NCBI RefSeq assembly: GCF_000332815.1
Contig: NZ_AOFD01000012.1
Coordinates: 26,309-90,308 of the forward strand
Length of the DNA stretch: 64,000 nucleotides
Reading direction: 5' to 3'
Source of the DNA: Arthrobacter nitrophenolicus
GTDB taxonomy: Bacteria; Actinomycetota; Actinomycetes; Actinomycetales; Micrococcaceae
Shown here one piece after another: positions 9,671-17,620 of this stretch (positions are counted from its first letter, which is position 1; each line of letters begins with the position of its first letter). The notes under the pieces are model-generated. The model was given only the letters and a program-made list of their open reading frames with translations, was not told the origin of the DNA and did no database searches. Made by a program: the position numbers and the translations under genes.

Positions 9671-9858
9671 GATGATGAGCGCCGGCCGATGATGGCGTCC
9701 AGGACACCGCGGAGGTCCAGCTTCCCTTCGGCGGCGCGGCCCAGGAGTGCCCCAATGGCCATGAAGAGCAGGGCTACCAGGAACCCCCACAGCCCGAACT
9801 GGAGGGACATGAAGGCTACGAAGGCGCCCATGGCGGCGCCTGCCAGTGTCAGGTTCAC
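9667..9858 (-). CDS. DUF2273-type small membrane protein
   Basis: A 63-residue protein that is almost entirely two hydrophobic helices (about 3-20 and 22-43, FGLWGFLVALLFMAIGALLG). A short basic tail ends in IIGRRSSS. Size, topology and its place between two Asp23-type genes fit DUF2273, a family found in Asp23/AmaP operons of Firmicutes and actinobacteria. It overlaps its neighbours on both sides by 4 bp, so expression is tightly coupled. Its likely role is as a membrane partner or anchor for Asp23 assemblies. Confidence 0.8.
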   Translation of the reverse strand: MNLTLAGAAMGAFVAFMSLQFGLWGFLVALLFMAIGALLGRAAEGKLDLRGVLDAIIGRRSSS

Positions 9859-10316
9859 AGCAGTGCCTCCCTTTCAGGGGTTCCGGCGGCGGCCGGTTTA
9901 ACGGGCGGCGGCACATAGACATCGGTGACTTCGACGTTCACCTCGATGACCTGGAGCCCCACCAGTTCCTCCACCGCCCGGTAGACGGCGGCGCGCACCT
10001 GGTTGGCAAGGGAATGCAAGGGCGTGCCGTAGCTCGCCACGAGGCTGATATCCACTGCGACCTGGGTTTCGCCCACTTCGGCGCGGACCCCGGCCGCATG
10101 GTCGGAGCTGCCGACGGCGTCGCGGATGGCCCCCAAGGCACGGGACGGTACCGATCCCAGGGAGTAGACGCCGGGAACGGCGCGGGCGGCGATCCCGGCC
10201 ACCTTGGCAACAGCGGTCTCGGAAATTACGGTCCGTCCCAATCCGGGCGCCGGGACAGGTACCGGCGCGGCACCGCTGCGGAAGCCCGGCTCGGGTTGTG
10301 GGTTCTGGTATTCCAT
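9855..10316 (-). CDS. Asp23/Gls24 family envelope stress response protein
   Basis: A 153-residue protein, first gene of the envelope cluster. The ATG at 10316 is preceded by AAGGGGGAG, which decides the start over longer upstream frames. After a Pro-rich N-terminus (about 1-25) the Asp23 domain runs through ISETAVAKVAGIAARAVPGV, VRAEVGETQVAVDISLVASYG and a C-terminal VIEVNVEVTDVYV strand. In Staphylococcus, Asp23 is an abundant membrane-associated protein tied to cell-envelope stress. Here the downstream genes supply likely anchors. The 160-bp upstream gap contains the levansucrase terminator. Confidence 0.9.
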   Translation of the reverse strand: MEYQNPQPEPGFRSGAAPVPVPAPGLGRTVISETAVAKVAGIAARAVPGVYSLGSVPSRALGAIRDAVGSSDHAAGVRAEVGETQVAVDISLVASYGTPLHSLANQVRAAVYRAVEELVGLQVIEVNVEVTDVYVPPPVKPAAAGTPEREALL

Positions 10317-10397
10317 CAGGCACTCCCCCTTCTGTTGATCCAACCCTATCCCTAGCCTGCGGTGCTGCGCTGTTAACTGAGGGGCAGTAGTTAAAGG

Positions 10398-10437
10398 GCC
10401 CAGGCGGGGATGCCCCCAAGAGCATCCCCGCCTGGGC
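10398..10437 (-). terminator. Strong hairpin terminator after levansucrase
   Basis: A perfect 16-bp stem (GCCCAGGCGGGGATGC and its complement) with an 8-nt loop lies 40 bp beyond the levansucrase stop and about 80 bp before the Asp23 start. On the minus strand it is followed by CCCTTTAACTAC, only a weak T-tract. It should separate levansucrase transcription from the Asp23 operon. Confidence 0.8.
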
Positions 10438-10476
10438 GGTGCCGCTGCAGCAGCGGCGGTGCGGCTATGCCGCGGT

Positions 10477-12075
10477 CTACTTGTACAGTCCTTCGCCGCC
10501 GACCTTGACGTTGGTGGGCAGGTAGCCGAAGGGGCCAAGGCCGTTCTGGCCGAAGCTGCGGTCAACCTGGGTGATGCCGTTCTTGAAGTTGATCTTCACG
10601 GTCGGGGACAGGGAGCCGCCGCGGACACCGTTGACGTTGTCGATGAATGACTGCACCAGCCCGTTGGGCTGCACGTAGTGCGAGTAGGCCTGGAACTGGC
10701 GGCCGTTCTGCTGGCCGGAGATGGTGCCGCTCGGGTTGTTGGCGGGCAGGTTGAGGTCGGTGGGCGAGCCAAGTGCCAGGCCGGAGTTGTTGACCGGCTG
10801 GTAGTCGGAGCGCACGCCGTCGCCCACGAAGCCGTAGACGCCGTCGGGGCCGCGCATGCCTGCTGCGTACGTGAACTGGTGGCTGATCGTGTACAGGTAG
10901 TACTTGTTCTTGCCGTCCTCGTTCTGGATGAAGATCTGGGGACGTTCAGTCTGGTCGTTCACGCAGTTCGCGGAGAGGATCGGAGGCAGGAAGGACCACT
11001 TGGTGAGGTCCTTGTTGTCCGCCACCGCGAGACCCACGTTGCCGGTCTGGTAGTAGGCGCCGCTGCTGTTCACCTCGTCGAGGGACTCTGCGTTGGCATC
11101 GCCCTCACGGTAGCCGAGGTCTTCCTCGGTGCACTGGTACTCGCCGCGGTTGCCGCCCGTGTTGCCTTCGAAGACCATGAAGGTCTTGCCGGGGTGCGCC
11201 GGGTCGGCGAAGGTGAACGGGTCACGGAACGCGAAGCCGGGGTTCTGTTCCTTGGTCTGGTACATTTCGCCGTCCGGCTCAAGCAGCTTGGTGTGCTCGA
11301 AGCCGTCGAACCAGACGCGTTCCTCGTTGGCGTGGATGTTGCCGAGGGCCTTGGCGATGGCCGCGTCCGGGGCGATGCCGCCGCCGCCGGCGTTCCGCTC
11401 GGCCACATCGTGGAAGGTGGTGGCCGTGTAGAACACGTTCACGTGGTTGCCCTGCATCAGGCGGGTGGAGCCGGACCATTCGGTGTTGCCGATGGAGGAA
11501 CCGTCCACGAAAAGGTGCCCGCCGTAGTTCCACTTGTCCTTGGCCGGGTCCGCGTTGGTCTTGCGGAAGAAGAAGCCGATGCGGGCGTTCCAGTGGCGCT
11601 GGTCGAAGTTGTAGCCCGCGTGGCGGTCAGCGACGAGCGAGAAGATGACGTCGTAGCCCTTGTAGCTGATCTGGTTGGCGTGCTCGTCCGTCAGGGACCA
11701 GGTGTCCCAGACCCAGACGTCCTCGTTCATGGTGGGGAAATCCTCGGGGATTTCCGGCATGGTGACGTCCGGGCTCATGGAGTTCTGCCCGGGAGCTACC
11801 GTGGTGTCGCTCTGCGCCATGATCTGGCTGGCATCGGCGCGGGTCCACTTGGAGGTGAAGTCCGACGCCGGGTCGAAAGCTTCCTGGGTGTGTTCCGTGG
11901 GGAGGGGGAAGCCGGGCGTGGGGGCCGGCATCTGCTCTGCGGCCGGCGGGTCGGCAGGCTCGTTGGCCTGTGCCGACGGCACGGCAAGGAAGGTCGAGGC
12001 AGCCACGGCTGTTGCCAGTGCTGCGGCGGCGGACCGCCACCGCAGCATCCGGGGTGCTTGGGGGTGCTTGTGCAT
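10477..12075 (-). CDS. sacB: Levansucrase, secreted (GH68)
   Basis: A 532-residue fructosyltransferase of family GH68 that makes levan, or hydrolyses sucrose, outside the cell. The ATG at 12075 follows GAGAAG and opens a signal peptide (basic residues 1-14, hydrophobic 15-33, cleavage near AQA-N). The catalytic set is visible: nucleophile Asp about 124 in VWVWDTW, transition-state Asp about 285 in FRDPF, and acid/base Glu about 377 in TERPQIF. No LPXTG or cell-wall anchor is seen, so it is probably released. A LacI-type operator lies about 255 bp upstream, and a strong hairpin follows the stop. Confidence 0.94.
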   Translation of the reverse strand: MHKHPQAPRMLRWRSAAAALATAVAASTFLAVPSAQANEPADPPAAEQMPAPTPGFPLPTEHTQEAFDPASDFTSKWTRADASQIMAQSDTTVAPGQNSMSPDVTMPEIPEDFPTMNEDVWVWDTWSLTDEHANQISYKGYDVIFSLVADRHAGYNFDQRHWNARIGFFFRKTNADPAKDKWNYGGHLFVDGSSIGNTEWSGSTRLMQGNHVNVFYTATTFHDVAERNAGGGGIAPDAAIAKALGNIHANEERVWFDGFEHTKLLEPDGEMYQTKEQNPGFAFRDPFTFADPAHPGKTFMVFEGNTGGNRGEYQCTEEDLGYREGDANAESLDEVNSSGAYYQTGNVGLAVADNKDLTKWSFLPPILSANCVNDQTERPQIFIQNEDGKNKYYLYTISHQFTYAAGMRGPDGVYGFVGDGVRSDYQPVNNSGLALGSPTDLNLPANNPSGTISGQQNGRQFQAYSHYVQPNGLVQSFIDNVNGVRGGSLSPTVKINFKNGITQVDRSFGQNGLGPFGYLPTNVKVGGEGLYK

Positions 12076-12330
12076 GTTTGCTCTTCTCGCGGAGTTGAAA
12101 CTGTTCGTGGAAGACGGGCGGATGCCCTGGTTCCCCGCACTCCGGCGAGCCTCGACACCTTGGCAGGCGTCATCGAGGACGCCGTCGTGTCGAGGGGCGG
12201 GACCTGGGTGGGGTCCCACATGCGGCCCGTGCTGATACCGGGGATATCCGGGCCGGTCTCCACGCTAGGCAGGCCTTTCACGGCATTTCAAACCGTGTTT
12301 CGCGGCCCCGAAAACCAAGTTTCACCCGAT
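12076..12330 (-). other. Levansucrase leader / upstream region
   Basis: About 255 bp separate the levansucrase start from its LacI-type operator. I see no convincing gene here: both-strand open frames are shadows with no good ribosome-binding site. If transcription begins near the operator, the mRNA would carry an unusually long 5' leader. No riboswitch or attenuator that I can recognise is present. Confidence 0.4.
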
Positions 12331-12348
12331 TGTGCAAGCGCTTACACA
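12331..12348. promoter_or_regulatory. LacI-family operator upstream of levansucrase
   Basis: TGTGCAAGCGCTTACACA is an 18-bp palindrome with one imperfect pair, and a closer match to the LacI/GalR consensus than the site at 6195-6208. It probably governs levansucrase, either through the LacI protein at 1447-2499 or an unlinked sucrose regulator. Confidence 0.7.
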
Positions 12349-12779
12349 TTCCAATGCGCGCGCGTGACATATGGTTCTTCGGGGGTCAAATGTTACAGAT
12401 GTCTGACAAATTATTTCTTGCGGAGCAGTCCGCTGTTGGGTTGCCCACATCTGCGCGGCGGCCAAAATGAGGCGGGAATTACACCGCCAGGGACACGCAA
12501 AAATGATGTCGACGCGCATCCTCCTCCGCGAGCCCCGGATTTAGGCCGCGGAAAACTCCTTGCGGGTCGGGAATGAGTGGCCGCGTCGGGAAAGGGCGGG
12601 CGCCGCGGAAGTGCTTGTGTGCGTCGAAAATGACTCCGCCCGTCGTTCCGGCAGCGGCTAGCCGAAGAAGTGAGGAGGGGCTGCTCTGGGTGCGGGTCCG
12701 GCGGGTGCGGCGGCAGATGCCAGGCCTGGGTGCCAAGCTGCATGCTGACGGCCAGGATGGGAAAGCTGGTTAAGCAGAA
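12349..12779. other. Gene-free stretch between levansucrase operator and tRNA cluster
   Basis: About 430 bp with no gene I can support. The left third is AT-richer (a TGTTACAGATGTCTGACA imperfect palindrome near 12391-12408 and a TTATTT run), as expected of a promoter area. The rest holds only short, codon-poor open frames. It sits between the levansucrase regulatory region and the tRNA terminator. Confidence 0.4.
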
Positions 12780-12807
12780 AAGCACCAGTTCCGAAGAACT
12801 GATGCTT
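12780..12807 (-). terminator. Terminator of the tRNA operon
   Basis: A 12-bp stem (one G-U pair on the transcribed RNA) with a 4-nt TTCG loop lies just 3' of tRNA-Phe and is followed on the minus strand by TTCTGCTT. This is a typical intrinsic terminator for the Glu-Asp-Phe tRNA transcript. Confidence 0.8.
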
Positions 12808-12812
12808 CCCAG

Positions 12813-12888
12813 TGGTGGCTCCGACCGGCGTCGATCCGGTGACCTTTCGATTTTCAGTCGAACGCTCTACCAACTGAGCTACAGAGCC
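12813..12888 (-). tRNA. tRNA-Phe (GAA)
   Basis: A 76-nt cloverleaf on the minus strand beginning GGCTCTGTAGCTCAGTTGG. The anticodon loop reads CTGAAAA (anticodon GAA), the T-arm reads GTCGG/CCGG with CGATC, and the 3' CCA is encoded. It is last in the tRNA cluster and is followed by the terminator. Confidence 0.96.
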
Positions 12889-12936
12889 TAGGTGACTAGT
12901 CACCATGAGAGCCGGAATTGCTTCCAACAATCAGAG

Positions 12937-13010
12937 CGACCCTGACGGGACTTGAACCCGCGACCTCCGCCGTGACAGGGCGGCGCGCTAACCAACTGCG
13001 CTACAGGGCC
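12937..13010 (-). tRNA. tRNA-Asp (GTC)
   Basis: A 74-nt cloverleaf beginning GGCCCTGTAGCGCAGTTGG. The anticodon loop CTGTCAC carries anticodon GTC, the T-loop is GTTCAAGTC, the acceptor stem is GGCCCTG/CAGGGTC and the discriminator is G. CCA is not encoded, in contrast to the neighbouring tRNA-Phe. Confidence 0.95.
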
Positions 13011-13101
13011 TTGCGTTTCTTGCTTTCGCAGTATCTCTACCGCTTTTTTCAAGGCTTCCAGCCTACCAGACTTTTTTAGTCTGTTTGACCAGTTCCTTGC
13101 G

Positions 13102-13174
13102 TACCCCCAACGGGATTCGAACCCGTGCCGCCGCCGTGAAAGGGCGGTGTCCTAGGCCGCTAGACGATGGGGGC
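13102..13174 (-). tRNA. tRNA-Glu (TTC)
   Basis: A 73-nt cloverleaf beginning GCCCCCATCGTCTAGCGG. The anticodon loop CTTTCAC carries TTC, the T-arm is CGGGTTCGAATCCCG, the acceptor stem is GCCCCCA/TGGGGGT and the discriminator is A. CCA is not encoded. It is first in the Glu-Asp-Phe cluster, an order common in actinobacteria. Confidence 0.95.
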
Positions 13175-13344
13175 CAGAACCCGTTCGGAGCAAAAGCAAA
13201 ATAAAAGGCGTAAAGCGAGGCTTTCCGTCTTTGTCCTTTGCGTTCTCCGAACTGGACTCTAAAACTATAGGGCCTAGTTCCTGATAATCCAAAATCGGCC
13301 AAAAACCCCGTGCCTGAACAGGGAGAACAGGTGAAGATGGACTG

Positions 13345-14388
13345 ATGGATGCCGTTGCAGCGCTCAATGAGATTGCCTTCTGGCTGGAGCGCGGACGCGC
13401 TGCCACCTTCAAGGTCCAGGCCTTCCGGAAGGCCGCCGCGGCCATCAGCCCGCTGCCGGCCGAAGAAGTGGCTGAGCGGACCAGGACCGGCAGGCTGAAA
13501 TCCATGAAGGGCATCGGAGACCGGACCTACCAGGTCATCCAGCAGGCCGTGGCGGGCGGCGTCCCCGACTATCTGGCCGACCTGCGGGAAAAGGGCGCCC
13601 AGCCGCTGGCCACCGGCGGCAGCGAACTTCGGAGCGCCCTCCGCGGCGACCTGCACAGCCACAGCGACTGGTCCGACGGCGGCTCCCCCATCGAGCTGAT
13701 GGTGGCGGCCGCCGGGGTACTGGGCCGGGAGTACCTGGCGCTGACGGACCACTCGCCCAACCTCACCATCGCCAACGGGCTGTCAGCGGAGCGCCTCACC
13801 AGGCAACTGGATGTGGTGGCGGCGATCAACGCCGACGGGCAGGCCGGGTCCAAAGGGCAGCCGGAAGGCAAAGTGCGGCTGCTGACGGGGATCGAGGTGG
13901 ACATCCTGGAATCCGGCGAGCTGGACCAGGACCCGGAACTGCTGGACCGCCTGGACATCGTGGTGTCCAGCGTCCACTCAAAGCTGCGCGCCGACCGGAA
14001 AACCATGACCCGGCGGATGCTCGGCGGCATCCAGGCGAGGCATACGAACGTGCTCGGCCACTGCACCGGCCGGCTGGTGGAGGGCTCCCGCGGTACCCGC
14101 CCGCCGTCGGAATTCGATGCCAGGGAGGTCTTTGCCGCCTGCGCCGAGAACAACGTGGCAGTGGAAATCAACTCCCGGCCCGAGCGGCAGGACCCGCCTG
14201 ATCCGCTGATCCAGCTCGCGCTGGAGGCCGGGTGCCTGTTCTCGATCGACAGTGACGCGCATGCGCCCGGCCAGCTCGACTTCCTTCAGTACGGCGCCGA
14301 GCGCGCGGCCCGGAACGACGTCCCGCAGGACCGCATCATCACCACGTGGCCGGTGGAACGGTTGCTGGAGTGGGCCGCGGCGAAATAA
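13345..14388 (+). CDS. PHP domain-containing metal-dependent phosphoesterase
   Basis: A 347-residue protein with the architecture of the accessory parts of bacterial DNA polymerase X, lacking the nucleotidyltransferase palm. Residues about 1-80 form a helical 8-kDa-like domain with a helix-hairpin-helix (LKSMKGIGDRTYQVIQQAV). Residues about 95-335 are the PHP domain, with metal ligands in GDLHSHSDWSDGG, LALTDHS, GIEVDIL, SSVHSKL and IDSDAHAPGQLD. It may act as a phosphatase or 3'-5' exonuclease; the substrate is unknown. The start at 13345 avoids a short upstream ATG that hits a stop at once. Confidence 0.87.
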   Translation: MDAVAALNEIAFWLERGRAATFKVQAFRKAAAAISPLPAEEVAERTRTGRLKSMKGIGDRTYQVIQQAVAGGVPDYLADLREKGAQPLATGGSELRSALRGDLHSHSDWSDGGSPIELMVAAAGVLGREYLALTDHSPNLTIANGLSAERLTRQLDVVAAINADGQAGSKGQPEGKVRLLTGIEVDILESGELDQDPELLDRLDIVVSSVHSKLRADRKTMTRRMLGGIQARHTNVLGHCTGRLVEGSRGTRPPSEFDAREVFAACAENNVAVEINSRPERQDPPDPLIQLALEAGCLFSIDSDAHAPGQLDFLQYGAERAARNDVPQDRIITTWPVERLLEWAAAK

Positions 14389-14427
14389 CCGCCTTCCCAG
14401 CGGCCGCGGCAACCGCCCAGGGTGCAG

Positions 14428-15110
14428 CTATTCGACGGCGTCAGCGAGTTTCTGCCGGAAGTCCGCCTTCGTGGAGAGGACCAGCTTTTCGCCGTTGAGG
14501 AAGAAGGTTGGAGTGCCGCTGACACCCAGCGCCTTTCCGTCTGCGATATCCGCCAGGACCCGCTCCTCCGTTTGCTGGTCGGCGACGGCGGCGTCATACA
14601 GGGCCAGGTCCAGCCCCAGCTCCTCCGCATAGCTGCGGAACAGCGGCGCCTGGGACTGCTGGCTGCCGGCCCACTGGGACTGGGTCTCGAAAAGCCTGTT
14701 GGCCATCTGCTGGTACTGGCCCTGTTGCCCGGCGGCCTCGGCAGCGAGTGCGGCCTGGCCCGAGTTCGGGTGCATCGACAGCGGGAAGTGCCGGTGCACG
14801 AACGTGATCCGGTCCCCGAACTCCGCCTTGAGCTCCTCCACCACAGGTGGATGGAACCGCAGGACGGGCACTCGAAGTCGAGGAACTCCACCAGCTGGGC
14901 TTTCTCCACTGCCGGGGTGGTGAGCCGGTGGCTGTCCGCCCGGACAAGCTGCTCAGCCCCCGCTGCGGGGGGCGCCGCCTGCTGCTGCCTCCCTGCCACC
15001 GAGAGCGCGAACCACACCGCCCCGCCAATCAAGATGACCGCCAGCACGATCCAAATGATGATCCTGGCAAGGCGTGCGTTATCGCGGGGTGGAGCAGGGT
15101 TTGAGACCAT
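14428..15110 (-). CDS. Membrane-anchored DsbA-like thioredoxin protein (frameshift in sequence)
   Basis: About 227 residues when corrected. An N-terminal anchor helix (about 15-38, ARIIIWIVLAVILIGGAVWF) puts the rest outside the membrane. The thioredoxin-fold domain opens with VEFLDFECPSC, whose redox pair Cys-Pro-Ser-Cys lies at about 81-84. It ends with LGVSGTPTFFLNGEKL, including the cis-Pro. The frame breaks after the CPSC region at the GG at 14846-14847; restoring one base gives CGSIHPVVEELKAEFG. It probably oxidises or isomerises disulfides in exported proteins. It is transcribed convergently with the PHP gene. Confidence 0.88.
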
Positions 15111-15236
15111 AATCCGCATCCTAGCGGAGGCCGGGAGCGCCGCCGGCTCAAGGGTCGTGCAACTTTGGCAGGAAGTTGCCCAGACGTGGCCGATTTCCGC
15201 CAGCCCCGGCCCGTCCCGTCCGGATACATTGGCTGC

Positions 15237-16229
15237 ATGCCCTTCACCGCCCCCGCCCGCAAACCCAATTCCGAGTCTCCTCCGGCAGCGTCCCGGGCCA
15301 GGGCCCTGGGCGTCGCGGCGATGGCCGTCACCGTGGTGTTCTGGGCCTCGGCCTTCGTGGGAATCCGGGCCATCGGGCCGCACTTCTCCCCCGGATCCCT
15401 GACGCTCGGCAGGCTGGCGGTTGCCGCCGTCGTGCTGTCCTTCCTGGTGCTGCCGCAACTGCTGAAGAGCCGCAAGCTGCCGCGGGGGCGCGAATGGTGG
15501 CCCATCCTGGCCTACGGGGTCATGTGGTTCGGCGGCTACAACGTGGCGCTGAACGCCGCCGAGCATGTCCTTGATGCGGGCACCAGCGCCCTGCTCATCA
15601 ACGTCAGCCCCATCCTGGTGGCCATCATGGCCGGCCTCTTCCTCAAGGAGGGCTTTCCGCGGTGGCTGCTGATCGGCAGCACCGTGGCCTTTGTTGGGGT
15701 GGCGCTTATCGCGCTGGGGTCCGGACCGGCTGCCGGGGCGGCGCCCGGCCCGGGGAAAAGCGCGACGGCGGACCTGGCGGGAGTTGCGCTGTGCCTCCTT
15801 GCCGCCGTGCTCGCCGCGGTGAGCGTGATCATCCAGAAGCCTGTCCTGCGGAAATTCCCCGCGGCGCAGGCCACCTGGTTCGGCATCATGGTGGGATCGG
15901 TGTGCTGCCTGCCCTTTGCCGGGCAACTGGCCTCCGAGCTGCAGGCCGCACCGCCCGAAGCCACGGCCGGGCTGGTGTACCTGGGTGTCTTCCCCACTGC
16001 CATCGCCTTCACAACCTGGGCTTACGCACTCTCGCTCGTGGACGCCGGCAAGCTGGCAGCCACCACCTACCTGGTTCCCGGAGTTACCGTGCTCATTTCC
16101 TGGCTCCTGCTCGGCGAGGTTCCCACGGCCTGGGGCCTGGCGGGCGGCGTCATCTGCCTGCTGGGCGTAGGGCTGACCCGCCGCCGGAGCCGCCAAGGGA
16201 TAGGGGCTCCGGCGGCTGTTCGGCGCTAA
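15237..16229 (+). CDS. EamA/DMT-family transporter
   Basis: A 330-residue member of the drug/metabolite transporter superfamily, with two EamA repeats of five helices each. The first includes AMAVTVVFWASAFVGIRAIG; the second begins about residue 180 with LCLLAAVLAAVSVIIQKPV. I chose the ATG at 15237 rather than an earlier in-frame ATG because hydrophobicity and family length fit. DMT proteins of this type export amino acids or small metabolites; the substrate cannot be read from sequence. It is followed 10 bp later by the metallopeptidase gene. Confidence 0.9.
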   Translation: MPFTAPARKPNSESPPAASRARALGVAAMAVTVVFWASAFVGIRAIGPHFSPGSLTLGRLAVAAVVLSFLVLPQLLKSRKLPRGREWWPILAYGVMWFGGYNVALNAAEHVLDAGTSALLINVSPILVAIMAGLFLKEGFPRWLLIGSTVAFVGVALIALGSGPAAGAAPGPGKSATADLAGVALCLLAAVLAAVSVIIQKPVLRKFPAAQATWFGIMVGSVCCLPFAGQLASELQAAPPEATAGLVYLGVFPTAIAFTTWAYALSLVDAGKLAATTYLVPGVTVLISWLLLGEVPTAWGLAGGVICLLGVGLTRRRSRQGIGAPAAVRR

Positions 16230-16238
16230 AGTCGAAGT

Positions 16239-16667
16239 ATGCCTCCCAGCCTTCCACCCGGCCTTCCGATCATTCCCGACGGTCCGCATGAGCCGCTGGG
16301 CTTCCGGATGTCCGCGGATGAATTCGAGGCCGCGGTGTCCGACGCGCTGGACAGCATCCCGGACAAGCTGGCCCGTGCCATGGACAACGTGGCCGTCTTC
16401 ATCGACGACGATTACGTGCCCGGGCCGGGGGAAGATCCGGACACCGTGCTGCTGGGAATCTACGAAGGCGTCCCGCTGACTGAACGCGACTCCTGGTGGG
16501 ACGCAGGGTCCCTGCCGGACCGGATCACCATCTTCCGGGAACCCATCCTGGAAATCTGCTCGTCCCGGGAGGACGTGATCCATGAGGTGGCGGTAACCGT
16601 CGTCCATGAGATCGCGCACCACTTCGGCATTTCCGATGACCGGCTGCACGAGCTGGGCTGGGGCTAG
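16239..16667 (+). CDS. Zinc metallopeptidase family protein (minimal zincin)
   Basis: A 142-residue soluble protein. Near its C-terminus (about 123-128) is HEIAHH, the HExxH zinc-protease motif, with a third ligand candidate in the following DDRLHELGW. An N-terminal alpha/beta region (EFEAAVSDALDSIPDKLARA) and an acidic VFIDDDYVPGPGE segment are typical of the small actinobacterial and proteobacterial metallopeptidase (DUF1025-type) family. The substrate is unknown. It lies between a DMT transporter and a CDF exporter on the same strand, with short gaps, so it may be co-transcribed. Confidence 0.86.
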   Translation: MPPSLPPGLPIIPDGPHEPLGFRMSADEFEAAVSDALDSIPDKLARAMDNVAVFIDDDYVPGPGEDPDTVLLGIYEGVPLTERDSWWDAGSLPDRITIFREPILEICSSREDVIHEVAVTVVHEIAHHFGISDDRLHELGWG

Positions 16668-16677
16668 CCTTGTAGGC

Positions 16678-17597
16678 ATGGGACACGACCACAGCCACAC
16701 CCACGGCATCACCGCTACCGGCCAGCACCGCAAGCGGCTCGTGGCCGTGCTGGTGATCACGCTTGCCGTTGTCCTGGTCCAGGTGGTGGGGGCCGTCCTG
16801 TCCGGGTCGCTCTCCCTGCTGGCTGACGCCGGGCACATGCTCTCCGACGCAGCCGGGGTCACCATCGCCCTCCTCGCCGCCTGGATCGCCGGCAGGCCCG
16901 CCAGCGACCAGCGCACCTACGGGTACCAGCGCGCAGAGGTGCTGGCAGCGCTGGCCAACGCCCTCATCCTGATCGTGATCTCCGTGGTGATCTTCACCGA
17001 GGCCATCCGCCGGATCGGCTCCGCCCCGGAAGTGTCCACGGACATCATGCTCTTCGCCGCCATCCTTGGCGCGGTGGCGAACGTTGTGTCCCTCCTGATC
17101 CTGCACGGCGCCCACCATGAAAGCCTCAACGTGCGCGGCGCCTACCTGGAGGTCCTCGGCGACCTCCTGGCTCGTTCGCCGTTATTGCCGCCGCCGTGGT
17201 GATCATGCTGACCGGTTTCAACGCCGCGGACACCATCGCCTCGGTGGTGATCGCCATCCTGATCCTGCCGCGGGCCTGGAGCCTGCTGCGCGACGTGGTG
17301 GATGTCCTGCTGGAAGCCAGCCCCAAGGGTGTGGAAGTCCAGATGATCCGTGAGCACATCCTGTCCGTGGCAGGCGTCACCGACGTGCACGACATCCATA
17401 TCTGGACCATCACCTCCGGCGTGCCCGTGTTCTCTGCCCATGTGGTGGTGGAGGACGGGGTGCTGAATGCGCGCGGTGCCGACCAGCTGCTGGACAAGCT
17501 CATCACCTGCCTGGGCTCGCACTTCGACACCGACCACTGCACCTTCCAGCTGGAGCCGGCCAGCCACTCGGAGCATGAGGCGCACCAGCACGCATAA
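16678..17597 (+). CDS. Cation diffusion facilitator, CzcD-type metal exporter (frameshift in sequence)
   Basis: About 306 residues when corrected. The His-rich N-terminus GHDHSHTHG is followed by six transmembrane helices. The zinc-site motif LLADAGHMLSDAAG lies in TM2 and its HHESLNVRGAYLEVLGD counterpart near TM5. The C-terminal cytoplasmic ferredoxin-like domain starts around VDVLLEASPKGV, and the protein ends in another His-rich tail (HSEHEAHQHA). The frame breaks at the GG at 17169-17170; adding one G gives LGDLLGSFAVIAAAVVIML. It should export Zn2+ or a similar divalent metal in exchange for protons. Confidence 0.92.
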
Positions 17598-17620
17598 GCG
17601 TGGCCGGCCCTGCCCCGGCA

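Noticed and set aside
12391..12408. TGTTACAGATGTCTGACA as a GntR-type operator
   Set aside because: The palindrome has several mismatched pairs and no GntR-family gene is nearby. It is recorded only as part of the gene-free stretch.
10678..12576. A 632-codon plus-strand open frame opposite levansucrase
   Set aside because: Levansucrase on the minus strand has all GH68 catalytic motifs and a signal peptide. The opposite frame is low-complexity Val/Gly/Ala/Arg without motifs.
12411..12785. A 124-codon minus-strand frame upstream of levansucrase
   Set aside because: It is Pro/Arg/Ser-rich, has no ribosome-binding site or family resemblance, and ends inside the tRNA terminator.
14286..16916. 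An 876-codon open frame on the minus strand
   Set aside because: It runs antisense through the PHP gene end, the DMT transporter and the metallopeptidase. It includes only the N-terminal frame of the DsbA-like gene as real coding. Its composition is that of high-GC antisense shadow.
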